Shown: positions 34,967-46,361 of the stretch, one piece after another
Numbering within the stretch: the first letter of the stretch is position 1
Layout: each line of letters starts with the position of its first letter
From: Zingiber officinale
Lineage: Eukaryota; Streptophyta; Magnoliopsida; Zingiberales; Zingiberaceae
Direction of reading: 5' to 3'
Assembly (NCBI RefSeq): GCF_018446385.1
Contig: NW_024589864.1
Span: 124,001 to 188,000, forward strand
Length of the DNA stretch: 64,000 nt
The notes under the pieces: generated by a model
What the model was told of the DNA's origin: nothing
What the model saw: only the letters and a program-made list of their open reading frames with translations
The model's database searches: none
Position numbers and translations under genes: made by a program

Positions 34967-37900
34967 TCTCTCTCTCTCTCTCTTCTTTCTCACGAAGATC
35001 TCGTATCTCTCTGTCTTCCATCTCCTCTCCGATCTCCTCCATGAATTCGTAGCGGAGAAGCCAACTGACGAGCAGATCTCCTTGTTCAATGCCGCCTTCG
35101 CCTGTTCGCTTTCAAATGGAGACGGTTTGTTCCCTACGAATCCCTCCCCCCACCTGTTTAGCTCGTTGGTTCGCTTCCCATCTTCGTTGCCCCCATTTTT
35201 GATCTAGGGGAAATTGGTCCTTTTGGCTATTCCACTCGTCCTGTTCATTAATTACTGTTTTATTTGGTTCGTACCGTCGATGTACATTTTTCATCGACCA
35301 CCATTTGGTCGTTTACTTGCTTAGATCTGTCTAGTTTTATGTCGTCTTTATGTGCACTGCAATTTGTTTCACCGGTAGGACTTACTGGACCTTGAGATTT
35401 TGGGGTTTCATGCTGAGGTACTCATTTGTGGACGTAGAAGTTTTTTTCTTAAGGAAATGACTGATAGTGTTCTGTGTTGCCATACGATCTGAATCTAGGA
35501 TTATCGTTGCGCATGTTTTCTTGTGAATTTAGATGTGAGGATTCACATAGGTGAGTATAATCTTTGGTATTTTACACCCCTCTAACGACTCGGAACCATA
35601 AAATGTCTGTGGTCTCCAAGTCTGGAATAGCTTTTGTATATTGATTGAATACTTTGATGACGTCTACAGACTGCAAGAGTGACAGGATTGGTGCTTCATG
35701 TTAACGTCCAATGTTAGAAAACTATTTCTGTGAGATGACTGGATTTCCTGTGCTGGCATTAACAAAAGTTAGTGGGTCAAGTTTTTCATCAGTTGATTGA
35801 TTGGCCATTTTGAGTTCTGGAGAAATTTCTTGTTTGTTTTTGCTGTACAAACAAATTAGCAACAAGAGGAAGGTTGAGATTGTAATTGTTGAAGGATATG
35901 AAAAGAATGAATGTTCAAATCAATGATTCAATTTTAAATTGCCAAAGGATAATAAGACATAAAGAAATTTGCAAAGTAGAGGCTCTTATGGACAAGAGCA
36001 CAACCAATCATTGTCTCCAAGTGCCATATTGATGAATCTGAATTGCATTCAAACCAAAGTTTTGATTTGTTTCTATACATCTCGAAAGAACCCTTTTACT
36101 GAACTGAACTACAATTGAACGTAAAGAGATAGGGTAACCAATCTTTTGTGACTTGCTCTTTCATAATGTTGCAAATCTTCCTCATCAATTAAACCTAGCC
36201 AACAAACTAGTGACTTGCTAGGAAAGGGACTAACTGGATGCTCCAAACGCTATAAATGGAGATTTGGCTAACTCTATGGATTTATCTGTTCTTTGAGTTT
36301 ATCTCAACTCAAGGATGTTTAACGATGTCCTGTACACTCAAGGGTATAGAGACACCTCTAAAGAACCTAAGTGAAGCCTAGTGAAACAAAGTGGCTTCTT
36401 TTGACATTCTCAACCCTTGCTTTATGCTTCAAATTTTAAGTATTAGGGAAAAGATATGTTGAGCCTTAAAAGGTAGAACAAGTATATTTTTAGAAACTAG
36501 TGTAAGCTATAAGTTTGGAGTACAAAAAACCTTACAGAAAAGTGTAGGACTGTACGTGGACCCAAGTATTTGAGGTGCAGCAGGATCTTGCTTTAGTGTT
36601 GTCATCACTAGATTCTTAGGTACCTTGCAGCATTTGTTAGAAAATATATGGTTTAGTTTGTAATCAGCATTAGTAAAAAAACAGGAAGGACTGATTTGTA
36701 TTATCTATTAATGAATTTCTCAGAAAGTGAAGGAAATGTGGGTTTGCTTATTGAATCTTAAAGAGAAGTTGGAAACTTAAAATATGATCTTTGCATGAAA
36801 ATTGTGTTTACTTTAGTAGCATTTTTCTCTAACCTCATAGTGTAGTTATGAAGTGTGTGGTAGAATTTCACTTCTTTCCTAATCGTGTTACTTTGAATCA
36901 GTAGCAATTCCTAACCTTGTGCTAGTTTGAATCACTAGGCAGATAGGAGAGTAGGTAATTTGTGTCTACTTCCTCTAACAGACCTCACTAATGGCACCCA
37001 TGTATTCCTACTCTTTTTATGCGAATGGGGGGTTGCCTTTTGGGGGACTTCCCATGCCATTGTCCAATGAAACATTCCCTTGCTATCCACTTCCCAGTGC
37101 AATGTTGCATTCAATTGCTGAATGGAGTGGACTTATTCTTGCCAAAGTGAATGGATCAATGCTGACATTTGGTCCTTATATTTCTTCTGAACAATGAATT
37201 CTGTGGAGATCGAAATGATTAATTTGAAGGAATTAGATCAAAGGTAAGCATTTTTTTTAGTCCCGGGAAAGGCAGGTGTTTTTTTTATAGAAAAGATAGC
37301 TTCTTTTTTCTTGTGTATTTGTGTGTTCATGCTCGCAACATATATGATTGATGAACACTCCATTTCTGCCTTTGCATTTTATTTGTTTATTTATTTATTG
37401 TTTGAGTCATTCCATCCTTCACTCCTAATCTCTTATTTTGCATAGTGTGTGACAGAACTTCATATCCCTATTTTTCTTATGTAGATATTTTTTTTTTTCA
37501 TTTCTAATATGATAAATGGTTGAAATTTAAAAGACCCCAGCTTGTAGTTTTTTCGCTTTCAGAATCAAGATCGAGTTCGGTTGATGAAAATGGTAATCTT
37601 GTGGCACTGTTTGCATGTGAGAGTATTTCCTTTTGTTTATTGGGTCGGTATTTATGAGATAATATTTGACCTGCTTTGTGTTTTAATTTCTATAGAATCT
37701 ATTATCGATTAAACTTGTTGATCAAATCCAGAGTCTTTCTATGATCTTTGTTATCTTTTGCGTTGGCAGAGTGTGAGACAGATAGTTTGGTGAAATTTCC
37801 TGTTCCTGTGAGATAATAAAGCACTAATAAGAAGAGTGGGAATTCTTTTGCCATGATTCTAAGTTCTCTACTCCTTTGTTTTATTGCTGCTCAAGAATTT

Positions 37901-37972
37901 GCATGTGGGTTTTTAGCCTAAGGTTTTGGCCACCGATATCTCTTGCTAAAGAATCTAGTGGATGGGAACACA
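34967..37972 (+). other. Probable 5' leader region of the bZIP gene, with CT-rich start and long intron(s)
   Basis: A CT-repeat tract at 34967-34992 followed by a GC-richer stretch ending near GAGACG/GTTTGT at about 35127 looks like a plant first noncoding exon with a splice donor. Between it and the start codon at 37973 are 2.8 kb without a convincing coding exon. The longest small frame here (36991-37197, 68 codons) has no recognisable domain. The exact noncoding exons cannot be set without transcripts. Confidence 0.45.
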
Positions 37973-39464
37973 ATGGCAGCAGAAAGAGATGGGGGCAGTG
38001 ACAGCCAGCATTACCAGATACAAAGCCTTTCTAGGCAAGGATCACTTTACAATTTGACTCTCAATGAAGTCCAGAACCACATAGGGGAGCCTCTTCTTAG
38101 CATGAACCTAGATGACCTCCTCAAGACTGTGTTTGCGAGCGAGGCTAATCAGTTATCTGGTGCTGAGGTTGATATGCCAGCTGATCAACATGCACCCACT
38201 TCTGGTCTCCTTCGTCAGGGTAGCATTACCATGCCATGCGAGTTAAGCAAAAAGACAGTAGATGAAGTGTGGAGGGACATTCAGCAGGAGCAGAAGAATG
38301 TTGAGGTACAGAGATTAGGTAGTGAGAAGCGGCCTACTCTTGGTGAAATGACGCTAGAGGTTTTTCTAGTAAAGGCTGGTGTGGTTGCGGACATCCTTGA
38401 TAAAGATGGACAGGAATTGATGGGGGATGTAGATCCATTGGGAAATATTGATCCGTTGCCGGACACACAGAATTTTACACGAGGAACAGGTTGGTTGCAG
38501 CAATTTCAACCGATGGCTAGTATGGACAAGCAGATGCATGGGCAACAAAGCATGATGGGCACTCATGTATCAAATCGATTACTTCCTCATCCAAGTAATA
38601 CTGGAACTATGTTTGAGGCAATGTTTCCTGAAGGTCAGATAAACATATCATCGTCAACACTAGGTGTTTTTCCTGATTCTCAAACACCAGGTAGGAAACG
38701 TGGTGCTTCAGAAGAAATCGTGGACAAATTAGCCGAGAGGAGACAGAAAAGGATGATAAAAAATCGGGAGTCTGCTGCACGTTCGAGAGCAAGGAAACAG
38801 GTCAGTTCCTACTTATTGCCCCATTAAACTTTCTTCCCCGTCAATATCTTCGCAAGTTACAATTAGTAATTCAGTTCATAAGGGAATCACCATAATCTGG
38901 AATCCGCTATGTTTTTATGCTAGGCATACACTAATGAGCTGGAGAACAAGGTTTCTGGCCTAGAAGAAGAGAATGAGAGGTTAAAAAAACTAAAGGTAGA
39001 CTCATCTTCATGTATCATGAATTGAATATCTTTCCTTGTTTTGATTTGTTATGATCAGTTATCAGTGGTTTAATTTACTGATTTATGCCTTGTTGAATGA
39101 ATTTCAGTGAGCTCTTTCAATAACTTGATTTCACTTAAATAAGAGAGTTATTGGAGCACTAAGGTTAAATTTGTATGCCCTTTTGACATCTTAACATGAT
39201 GATAGATTTATATATCATTCTTCTTGTACTGTCAGATCATTTCGTCAAACAACTTGATGATCAATAGTATTTTATGCCAAAATTATGCCAAAATGACGCA
39301 GAAGATACACCTCAAATGAGAGAAAAAATTGTGTAATTCTGAGTCCATAATGCTGCAGAAAACTTATTTTTCTTGTACCTTTTCAGGAGCTGGACGAGTT
39401 TGTGTTCTCGCTTCCTCGGGAACCGAGGTATCAACTTCGTCGAACTAGCTCTGCTCCGCTTTAA
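37973..39464 (+). CDS. Group A bZIP transcription factor, ABI5/AREB/DPBF type, 325 aa
   Basis: Exons: 37973-38800, 38924-38995, 39387-39464 (978 nt with stop). The protein carries the conserved group A blocks in order: C1 (SLSRQGSLYNLTLNEVQNHI, from about residue 18), C2 (KKTVDEVWRDIQQ), and C3 (RPTLGEMTLEVFLVKAGVV). The basic region RRQKRMIKNRESAARSRARK is followed by a short leucine zipper (NELENKVSGLEEENERLKKL) and the C-terminal block PREPRYQLRRTSSAP. Group A bZIPs bind ACGT-core ABRE elements in the nucleus and act in abscisic acid signalling. RQGS and RRTS are the usual SnRK2/CDPK-type phosphorylation sites, the last also a 14-3-3 site. The overall layout is closest to ABI5-like protein 2 (DPBF3/AREB3) and rice TRAB1. 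An in-frame extension upstream lacks ATG, so the ATG at 37973 (MAAERDGG) was chosen. Confidence 0.93.
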
Positions 39465-40160
39465 CTTAATTGTAAATCAGATACTTATGCAGACGTTGTA
39501 GTTCTGAATAGGCAACCCTAGGTATTGCTCTATCTTGCCTTCTCAGAGTTAGGTTCTGTTCCCTTGTAAATCTGCTTGCTTTATAAGTTAATGTGTAAAT
39601 TTCACAACCTAGGTATCTTTTTCTTCCTTCATGTCCATAGTCCTATAGTAACTTTGTAATGTAAAATGTGAGGTTTTGTAGCACAACTCTTGTACTCTAG
39701 ATATTTGCCTGTGGAGTTGTTGTGAACAATTGTTGTTCTCTGAAGTCGTTACCTTAGCGGGCCTCTAGGACACTTTTTGAAAGATGATAAATCACAGGGA
39801 TACTTGTCTTAACGTAGGTGCCTTTGCATGGGAGAGACTAAACACCTAATAAAATATTTTATATCCGTTGAAATTGATCATTTATTAAGTAATCGCATAC
39901 CAAAGTACAGGGAAGAGCCTTCCACTAATCTTTTTTCCTTATTTGCCTAGGAAATGAGAGATGGTCATTAAGATGAATAAATTATTTAAAAAATATATAA
40001 TTTAGAGAGGGAATTGTTTTATATCTTAATTCATTATTTATATTCATTTGTCTAAAATTATATAAAAAAAATTAAAATCTATTAAATATAGATACATCAA
40101 ATTAAATCAAATCGCTACTAATGTTTTGGACTTGTAACCGACGACTTGGATGGATCTATC
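39465..40160. other. bZIP 3' untranslated region and intergenic sequence
   Basis: The first 300 bases are likely the bZIP 3' untranslated region (TTGTAAAT and TGTAAA words occur near 39570-39665). The remainder is AT-rich and holds no gene. Confidence 0.4.
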
Positions 40161-40190
40161 GGGCCCAATGAGCGCATTCACGGCCCAATA
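40158..40190 (+). promoter_or_regulatory. Pair of site II elements upstream of CS26
   Basis: GGGCCCAAT (40161-40169) and CGGCCCAAT (40181-40189) give two TGGGCC words on the minus strand about 20 bp apart. They lie about 100-125 bases upstream of the CS26 start. Site II elements (TGGGCY) are bound by TCP factors and are common in promoters of plant genes for organelle and translation functions. Functional role here is inferred. Confidence 0.45.
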
Positions 40191-40285
40191 AGGTATCCTT
40201 GGAGAGAGGCCATCTTATCCTTGCGAGTTGCGAACCATCTCTGAGTTCGCTAAACCCCTCGGAAAACCTCGACTCCCTTCTGGCG

Positions 40286-43200
40286 ATGGCGCTGCTCTCC
40301 GCCTCGTTCCTTCCTCTCTCCGCCGCTCGACGCGCTCGCTTGCACGCCTCCAGACCCGAACCTTCCTTCGGCGCATCCTACGGGTGGGGATTCTCGCGGA
40401 GGAACCCTGCCGCCATTTGCGCCAAGGCGATCTCCCTACGCTTGGCCGAGGACGTCGAGACCGTCAACATCGCCGATGATGTCACCCAGGTTCGTTCTCG
40501 ACTCGCGCATAGTGTTTCGAGCCTTGTTTGATTGGTTAGTGTAGTTCCTGGTCGGCTATTTCTTATGTTTTCCGGATTTCGTTCGCTATTCGTCTGATTT
40601 GGTTTTGGAGATTCGATGATTGACTGCATTGTTTGCTTTTTGGTGGGAGTTTAGTTGGGTGACGGTTCTAGTTACCAGTCAATAATCATCCAATCAGTTT
40701 AATGAATTTAAATCCTGCAGTTGATTTGAAAGCATTTTGCCATGCTGGGAGGCAATATGTGGATATGAATTGTTAATGATTATAATGCCGCAGAAACATA
40801 AATCTTGCGACAGATTTCATTTAAATCTTGTGTTGATTCTGAAGTTTTTTTTTTCATACTGGGAGGTAATTTGTAGATACAAATTGTTAATGAGCTCATT
40901 CTCAACACACAATACCTTGGTTTGTTTCCTTGAGGCCAAAATTGTCACTCAGGAAAATGTCAGTCTTGAAGGGGAGCCTTGGTGCAACTGTAAAGTTATT
41001 GCTATGTGACTAAAATCACGGGCTCAAATCCTAGAAACAACGTCTTGCAAAAAGCATGGTAAGGCTACGTACAATGGATCCTTCCCCGGGACCCCGCATG
41101 GCGGGAGCTTCGTGCATCGAGCTGCCCTTTGGCAGCTTACAGAATCAGCTGATTTTGTTTTGACAAGTTGTATCCATATCAGAAAAAATTGGCATACATA
41201 TGTGGATGCTATTATATATGGTGAAGCTCATTGACTAGCTGATTTAGCTCATAGGCATTGTAATATTCACATCTTTTCACGTTCTATTGGGTATCTTAAC
41301 TTCCATACTATTAGCACATAATTCTTCATTTCCTAAAAGAAATAAAACATTAACGGGAATAAAAAACAGTTCGATGAGGGCGAGTTATTGTTTCTGGACA
41401 ACATAGGCATACCTTTATTGCGGGAACAGTCATTGCTTGTGCTATCACAATTCACAAGTGATGAAACTTTTAGGATGAAAAGTTTTATGATCTGACAGTT
41501 ACTTAGTCTAAATTAATAGAACATCTTGATTCCCCTACATATCAAGAACCACTTCTATGGGTTATTAGTCCTGTATGCATGCTATACAAATGACAATGTG
41601 AACAATGCCGAGTGAATTTCAATTTGTTTAAACGTTTAGACAGACTTTCTTTGAAAATGTATGTTGTTATTTAAATTGAGTTTTTCTTTTTCATTCAGAA
41701 TCTACACCTCAACAATTGTTTTCTTTTATTTGTGTTTGCTATCAGTTAATTGGGAACACACCTATGGTTTTTCTCAACAAAGTCGTTGAAGGTTGTGTTG
41801 CTAACATTGCTGCCAAGCTCGAATCCATGGAACCTTGCCGTAGTGTCAAGGACAGGTAACATAAAATTTATTTAACTTGTTGATATATTCTGCCGTTGCT
41901 TGAATGATTTTTAGCTTGTTGACACTTTAACACATAGAATTGGATGTGGCATGATAAATGATGCTGAAGAAAAGGGGTTAATCTTTCCAAAGAAGGTGAT
42001 CCTTTTAGTTTCTGGCTAAAAGTATTTGCCTCTCTAAATATAATATATTTGCTATCTTTTTCCTCAGACTATTTTAGTTGAACCAACAAGTGGAAATACT
42101 GGGGTTGGTATTGCATTTGCAGCTGCTGCAAGAGGATACAAACTAATAGTAACTATGCCTGCATCAATAAATTTGGAAAGACGTGTACTTCTTCGTGCCC
42201 TTGGAGCAGAGATTGTTTTAACAAATCCAGCTAAGGGAATTAAAGGAGCTGTGGACAAAGCTGAAGAAATAGTTAGCAAAACACCTAATGCATACATGTT
42301 TCAGCAGTTTGACAATCCAGCTAATACCAAGGTTGTTTTTGATGGATTACTTCTTTTTAAAAAATCGTTGTATTTTCAAAGATGCGTAGTGTAGGTAGAT
42401 TCTACCTTGTAGCTTTTATTAAAATACCATTTGGATAATACACAGATCCACTTTGAAACCACAGGCCCAGAGATATGGGAGGACACCATGGGTGGTGTTG
42501 ACATATTTATTGCGAGCATTGGTACTGGAGGTACCATAACAGGTGCAGGGAGTTATCTGAAAATGATGAACAAGGATATCAAGGTAACATTAGAGCATTC
42601 TCGCATATGCTTATTATTAGCTTCATAAATTACCTATATTTTTAGTACATTGCAAATGGTTGATGTTCCGCAAGAAAATTTATAAAATCAAGGTCCGGTT
42701 TTTCAATGCTTTCCAAATAATTGACAAATATGCAAAGCAACATTTTGGGTCATCTATTTGACATGTAAGAGCGTCAATATCTGCAATTGAAGTATATGAG
42801 ATAACCTCACATATATGGCATCATTTTGTCAGTTAAATGATATAATTTTTGATTGAAAAAATTACACTTATGTTGGAAAACATCTAATTGGACCTACATA
42901 AAAAGCTGACATTATAATCCCATATTGAGAATCTATCAACACCATATGCAATGCTATTAGATTTATTTGATTTTATGCACTTTATTTCTACCTTTTATAA
43001 GAATTCTTCAATTGATAGAAAAAGCTCAATGTTTTTAAGCTAGAATTTCCTAAAACCATCATATTGTTAGTAATGATGCTCTTGCTAGAGTTACATATGG
43101 CTTAGTATGTAATTGCTTTTGATATTCAACCATTTTCAACAATCTTATATTATTTTTTGAGTAATTCAATTTAGGTTATTGGAGTAGAACCTGCTGAAAC

Positions 43201-45393
43201 CAGTGTTATTTCTGGAGATAATCCAGGTGAATGACAATATCAATACCCTGTCTTTTCATGCGTTCTTTTATTTCCACCTGCTCATGTTTTCTACTTTTCC
43301 TGATAAATTAAACAGGTTACATACCAAGCATCCTGGACGTCAAGTTACTTGACGAGGTTATAAAGGTTCGGAAGTCTCGAGTTAATTCAAATCATTTGAT
43401 GCTTACTTTTTAAGATATTCACTTTTATCCTCTTTATTTCGATTACTTAACTTACTTTGTGGATGCAGCAGAAATTAGTCGTATAGCAAGTCATGAGCAT
43501 CCTAACTCTCATTGGAGTCATTTGAAATTACAATATGATGGGAAAACCTAACTCTTTTTTTCTGTTGTTAATATTTGAATGGTCTTGAATCATTGAGTTG
43601 TTTGAAGATTGGGTAAATTGGTTTTTGGGTATGAAATTTGGGCTGGATCAATTAAACATTTGTTTTGGATTCACTGACAACTTACAAGTATGCTGTGCGG
43701 AGTAACTGGATGTTTAAATCAGTTTTCTGTCATGTCGTACAAAATTTGTGGGTCAGCATCTCTGTACTCTGTTTTGTTTGCTTCAGCGATCATGCTGGCA
43801 AACAGATCATGAACAATTTTAGTGAATGTGTTCGTGTATATAGAATGAAATTGTACTTGAGTAAGATCAACATTTCTAGAGCCAAAATACTCCCATTCGA
43901 GTTCACGCTTTGAATGTTTCAGTATTAAAAAAATTATAAAATCTATTTCTTTCTATTACCAAAAAGTTGCAATATTTTGCATACAAATAACTCAAAACAT
44001 ACATCTAGATGACAGCTTCAAAATGTTTGATTTATTGCAAACATACATTTTTTGATATGTAAATTCTTTCGAACATTATTACTCAATAACATGGATTCTA
44101 TTTGTTTCAAATTTTCATGCCTTGCTGAAGAACTCCACTCTTTTCTAAGTTACCAATCGATTAGATTGTGATTGGAGGCAGAGAAATCTGAGTAGAATCC
44201 TTAGTATTGTATATTTTTGTTTCACCTATTATGCTTGTCAGGTAACATTATTAGTTGTTTCTGAAATTTAAGCACCTCCAGATAGCTTTTGTTATGTTAT
44301 CAAATGTTACTTATTTGGTATGCTATTCCATTTTCATAAAGCTTACTGCCTACATTGCTCTGCCTTCTCTCTTTTCTCTCCTTTAACTTGGTCTAATTTG
44401 TCAAACAACTTTGCACTGACTGAGTCATTCATTCACTAGATTACCACTGCAGAGGCCATCGATACTGCAAGGGCGCTGGCACTAGAGGAAGGTTTACTGG
44501 TACCTCTTTGAAATCTCAATTCTCTGTTTGTATTCCTGGAACAGTTGAAGGAACAATAAGGCCACGGGTTTTAAGTGCATATATGTCGTCTGAATTTTTT
44601 CAGTCGATTTTTAGGTTGGTATATCTTCAGGAGCTGCTGCTGCTGCTGCAATACATGTAGCTAAGAGACCTGAAAATGCAGGCAAGCTAATTGCGGTAAT
44701 GAACTATTTATTCTTCTTTTTCATTATTGACATTTTTCAACATTCTGCATATAAAACTAATGGCAATTTACTGCTTAAGAAGCCATTCTGTTAGTCACAA
44801 ATTCAACAACTCATGAAATTTGTTCTAGAATTTTGATATATTTATCAATTTGGTCTTTTCGGCGAGAATACTTTAGGAAAACATCTTGCATGTGGTAATT
44901 TTGACATGCTGCAAATCAACCAGTGATACTTTGATAAAAGTTTTAGAAAATTTCCCTGACTAATTATTAGGCTTTAGAAGCAATACACCAAGATGTTCTA
45001 AGCTAAACTATGTAAACTCTAGAACTTGAAGAGTTCTCGAGTCTGGTAATTCACTTCTACACTCAAGTTTCTGCATTTGCTTCCTTGTTCATTTATAAAA
45101 TTCAGCACAATGTTTTTTGTCAGTCGTTAATATTCTATTGAGTGCTTTATTGAAAAGAAATACATATTAGAAATCAAAGTAAGATAGACAAAAGTTATCG
45201 GTTTTCATTATTTCCTAGATCATGCATTTTTAACTCGAAGAGTCTATCCAATGTTGATAATAGCATGCTGATGCAATGGCCATGTATCTGCGAATCACCA
45301 CAGGTTGTTTTCCCAAGCTTCGGCGAAAGATACATTTCCACTGTTCTTTTCCATTCGATACATGAGGAAGTCAGGAAGATGCGGAAGAAGTGA
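40286..45393 (+). CDS. CS26: Chloroplast S-sulfocysteine synthase (CS26-like cysteine synthase), 368 aa, 10 exons
   Basis: Exons: 40286-40489, 41746-41855, 41938-41995, 42068-42331, 42446-42583, 43175-43226, 43316-43365, 44440-44499, 44615-44695, 45304-45393 (1107 nt with stop). A Ser/Ala/Arg-rich plastid transit peptide of about 50 residues precedes a PLP fold type II enzyme. The PLP lysine lies in CRSVKDR (Lys103), the substrate loop is TSGNTG (131-136), the phosphate loop GTGGT (238-242), and SSGAAAAAA starts at 316. [18 protein letters not shown] lacks the GPHKIQGIG insertion of O-acetylserine(thiol)lyases, and [16 protein letters not shown] and LKMMNKDIK also match the CS26 type. CS26 makes S-sulfocysteine from O-acetylserine and thiosulfate in the chloroplast and in Arabidopsis matters for redox balance in light. 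Close cysteine synthases remain the alternative. Confidence 0.9.
40969..41130 (+). mobile_element. Au SINE in intron 1 of CS26
   Basis: The sequence starts AAGGGGAGCCTTGGTGCAAC, carries a B-box-like word (GGGCTCAAATCC), and continues with GCATGGTAAGGCTACGTACA and GGCGGGAGCTTCGTGCA to CTGCCCTTT, the classical Au SINE layout. It is in the same orientation as the gene. Clear target duplications were not found. Confidence 0.85.
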
Positions 45394-46361
45394 TATTTGC
45401 TCTCCTGGAGGAGCCATAACTTCACCATCTCACACAAGCAATTGAAGTTTCAGCCATGCCTTAACGCTGCAAATGATGTAGAAGATCAGCCTCATGCCAA
45501 TGAAATTGATTATTGGCGCGGCCAAAGCTGACAGTGCCTCAATTGTACAATTCTAAAGAAGAGGGATTTATGATCGAAGCTTTAGGTTTTAGTACCTGCA
45601 ACCGTTACCTGATACTCGGTTATAATCTTCCAAGTGTTGCACAACATTTTCATGCATCACTCTTGTCCAATCGATATTGCACTCAAACTATTCTGCCTAC
45701 GAACAAATGCAATTATCTTTGGTATTATTATTTTATTTGAATGAAAATTTTGATGTTCCACTTCTGTCTTGATTATTCAGTAACCTTGATCATGTGTTAT
45801 TGTGTTATTATTTTTATAAATTTAGAATGACATAACAAAGATGTGTATCAACTGCTACTGAAAAACTGTGTTTATTTCTTCTTTAAATAATGCACCAAAA
45901 TCTTGGAAACTTGGCTTGGTTCATAAATGATTCAGCCAGTCCAAAGGTTCTTTCAGGTAAGGAAATAACACCAGCTTAGTATAGCAGATTCTTCTAAAGT
46001 CAGAACTTCCAAAAACCTACTAGCCAATCCTCATCACATCGGTTATATAAGTGGCCAAAAATGATTTGCTTGTTCCCAACGTTCCCGTCAATTCATCTCT
46101 CGGCTACACGTGATCATTGTCGAAGCTGCCAATTTAAGACGGCAAGCTTTCCAATTTGATCTAGCCGCCCTGCTTAGAGTTGCCATTTCATAGTTGTGAG
46201 TGGACTTACGTTGGGCTTATATCGTCATGTTCTGCTCGTCGTTACACTATGGAAACTTGTCCAAGCTATCTTTCATCTCATAATCAAAGTCAGCATCGGC
46301 AATTTGAAGAGAAACTGAAACACCATTTATCTTTCGAGCCAATAACTTTGCGTAAAACGAC
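45394..46361. other. Convergent intergenic region between CS26 and the PPR gene
   Basis: About 970 bases with no gene of their own. The two ends should hold the 3' untranslated regions of CS26 (left) and the PPR gene (right). Confidence 0.45.

Noticed and set aside
36991-37197. 68-codon frame as an N-terminal exon of the bZIP protein
   Set aside because: It ends in its own stop before the bZIP exon and does not resemble known group A bZIP N termini; the ATG at 37973 gives the expected start.
40199-40285. In-frame extension upstream of the CS26 start
   Set aside because: It begins with no ATG in the frame; the first ATG at 40286 opens a typical transit peptide ([16 protein letters not shown]).
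40286-45393. Ordinary plastid O-acetylserine(thiol)lyase (OAS-B type)
   Set aside because: The GPHKIQGIG loop is absent and several segments fit CS26 better, so S-sulfocysteine synthase is preferred, though not proven.
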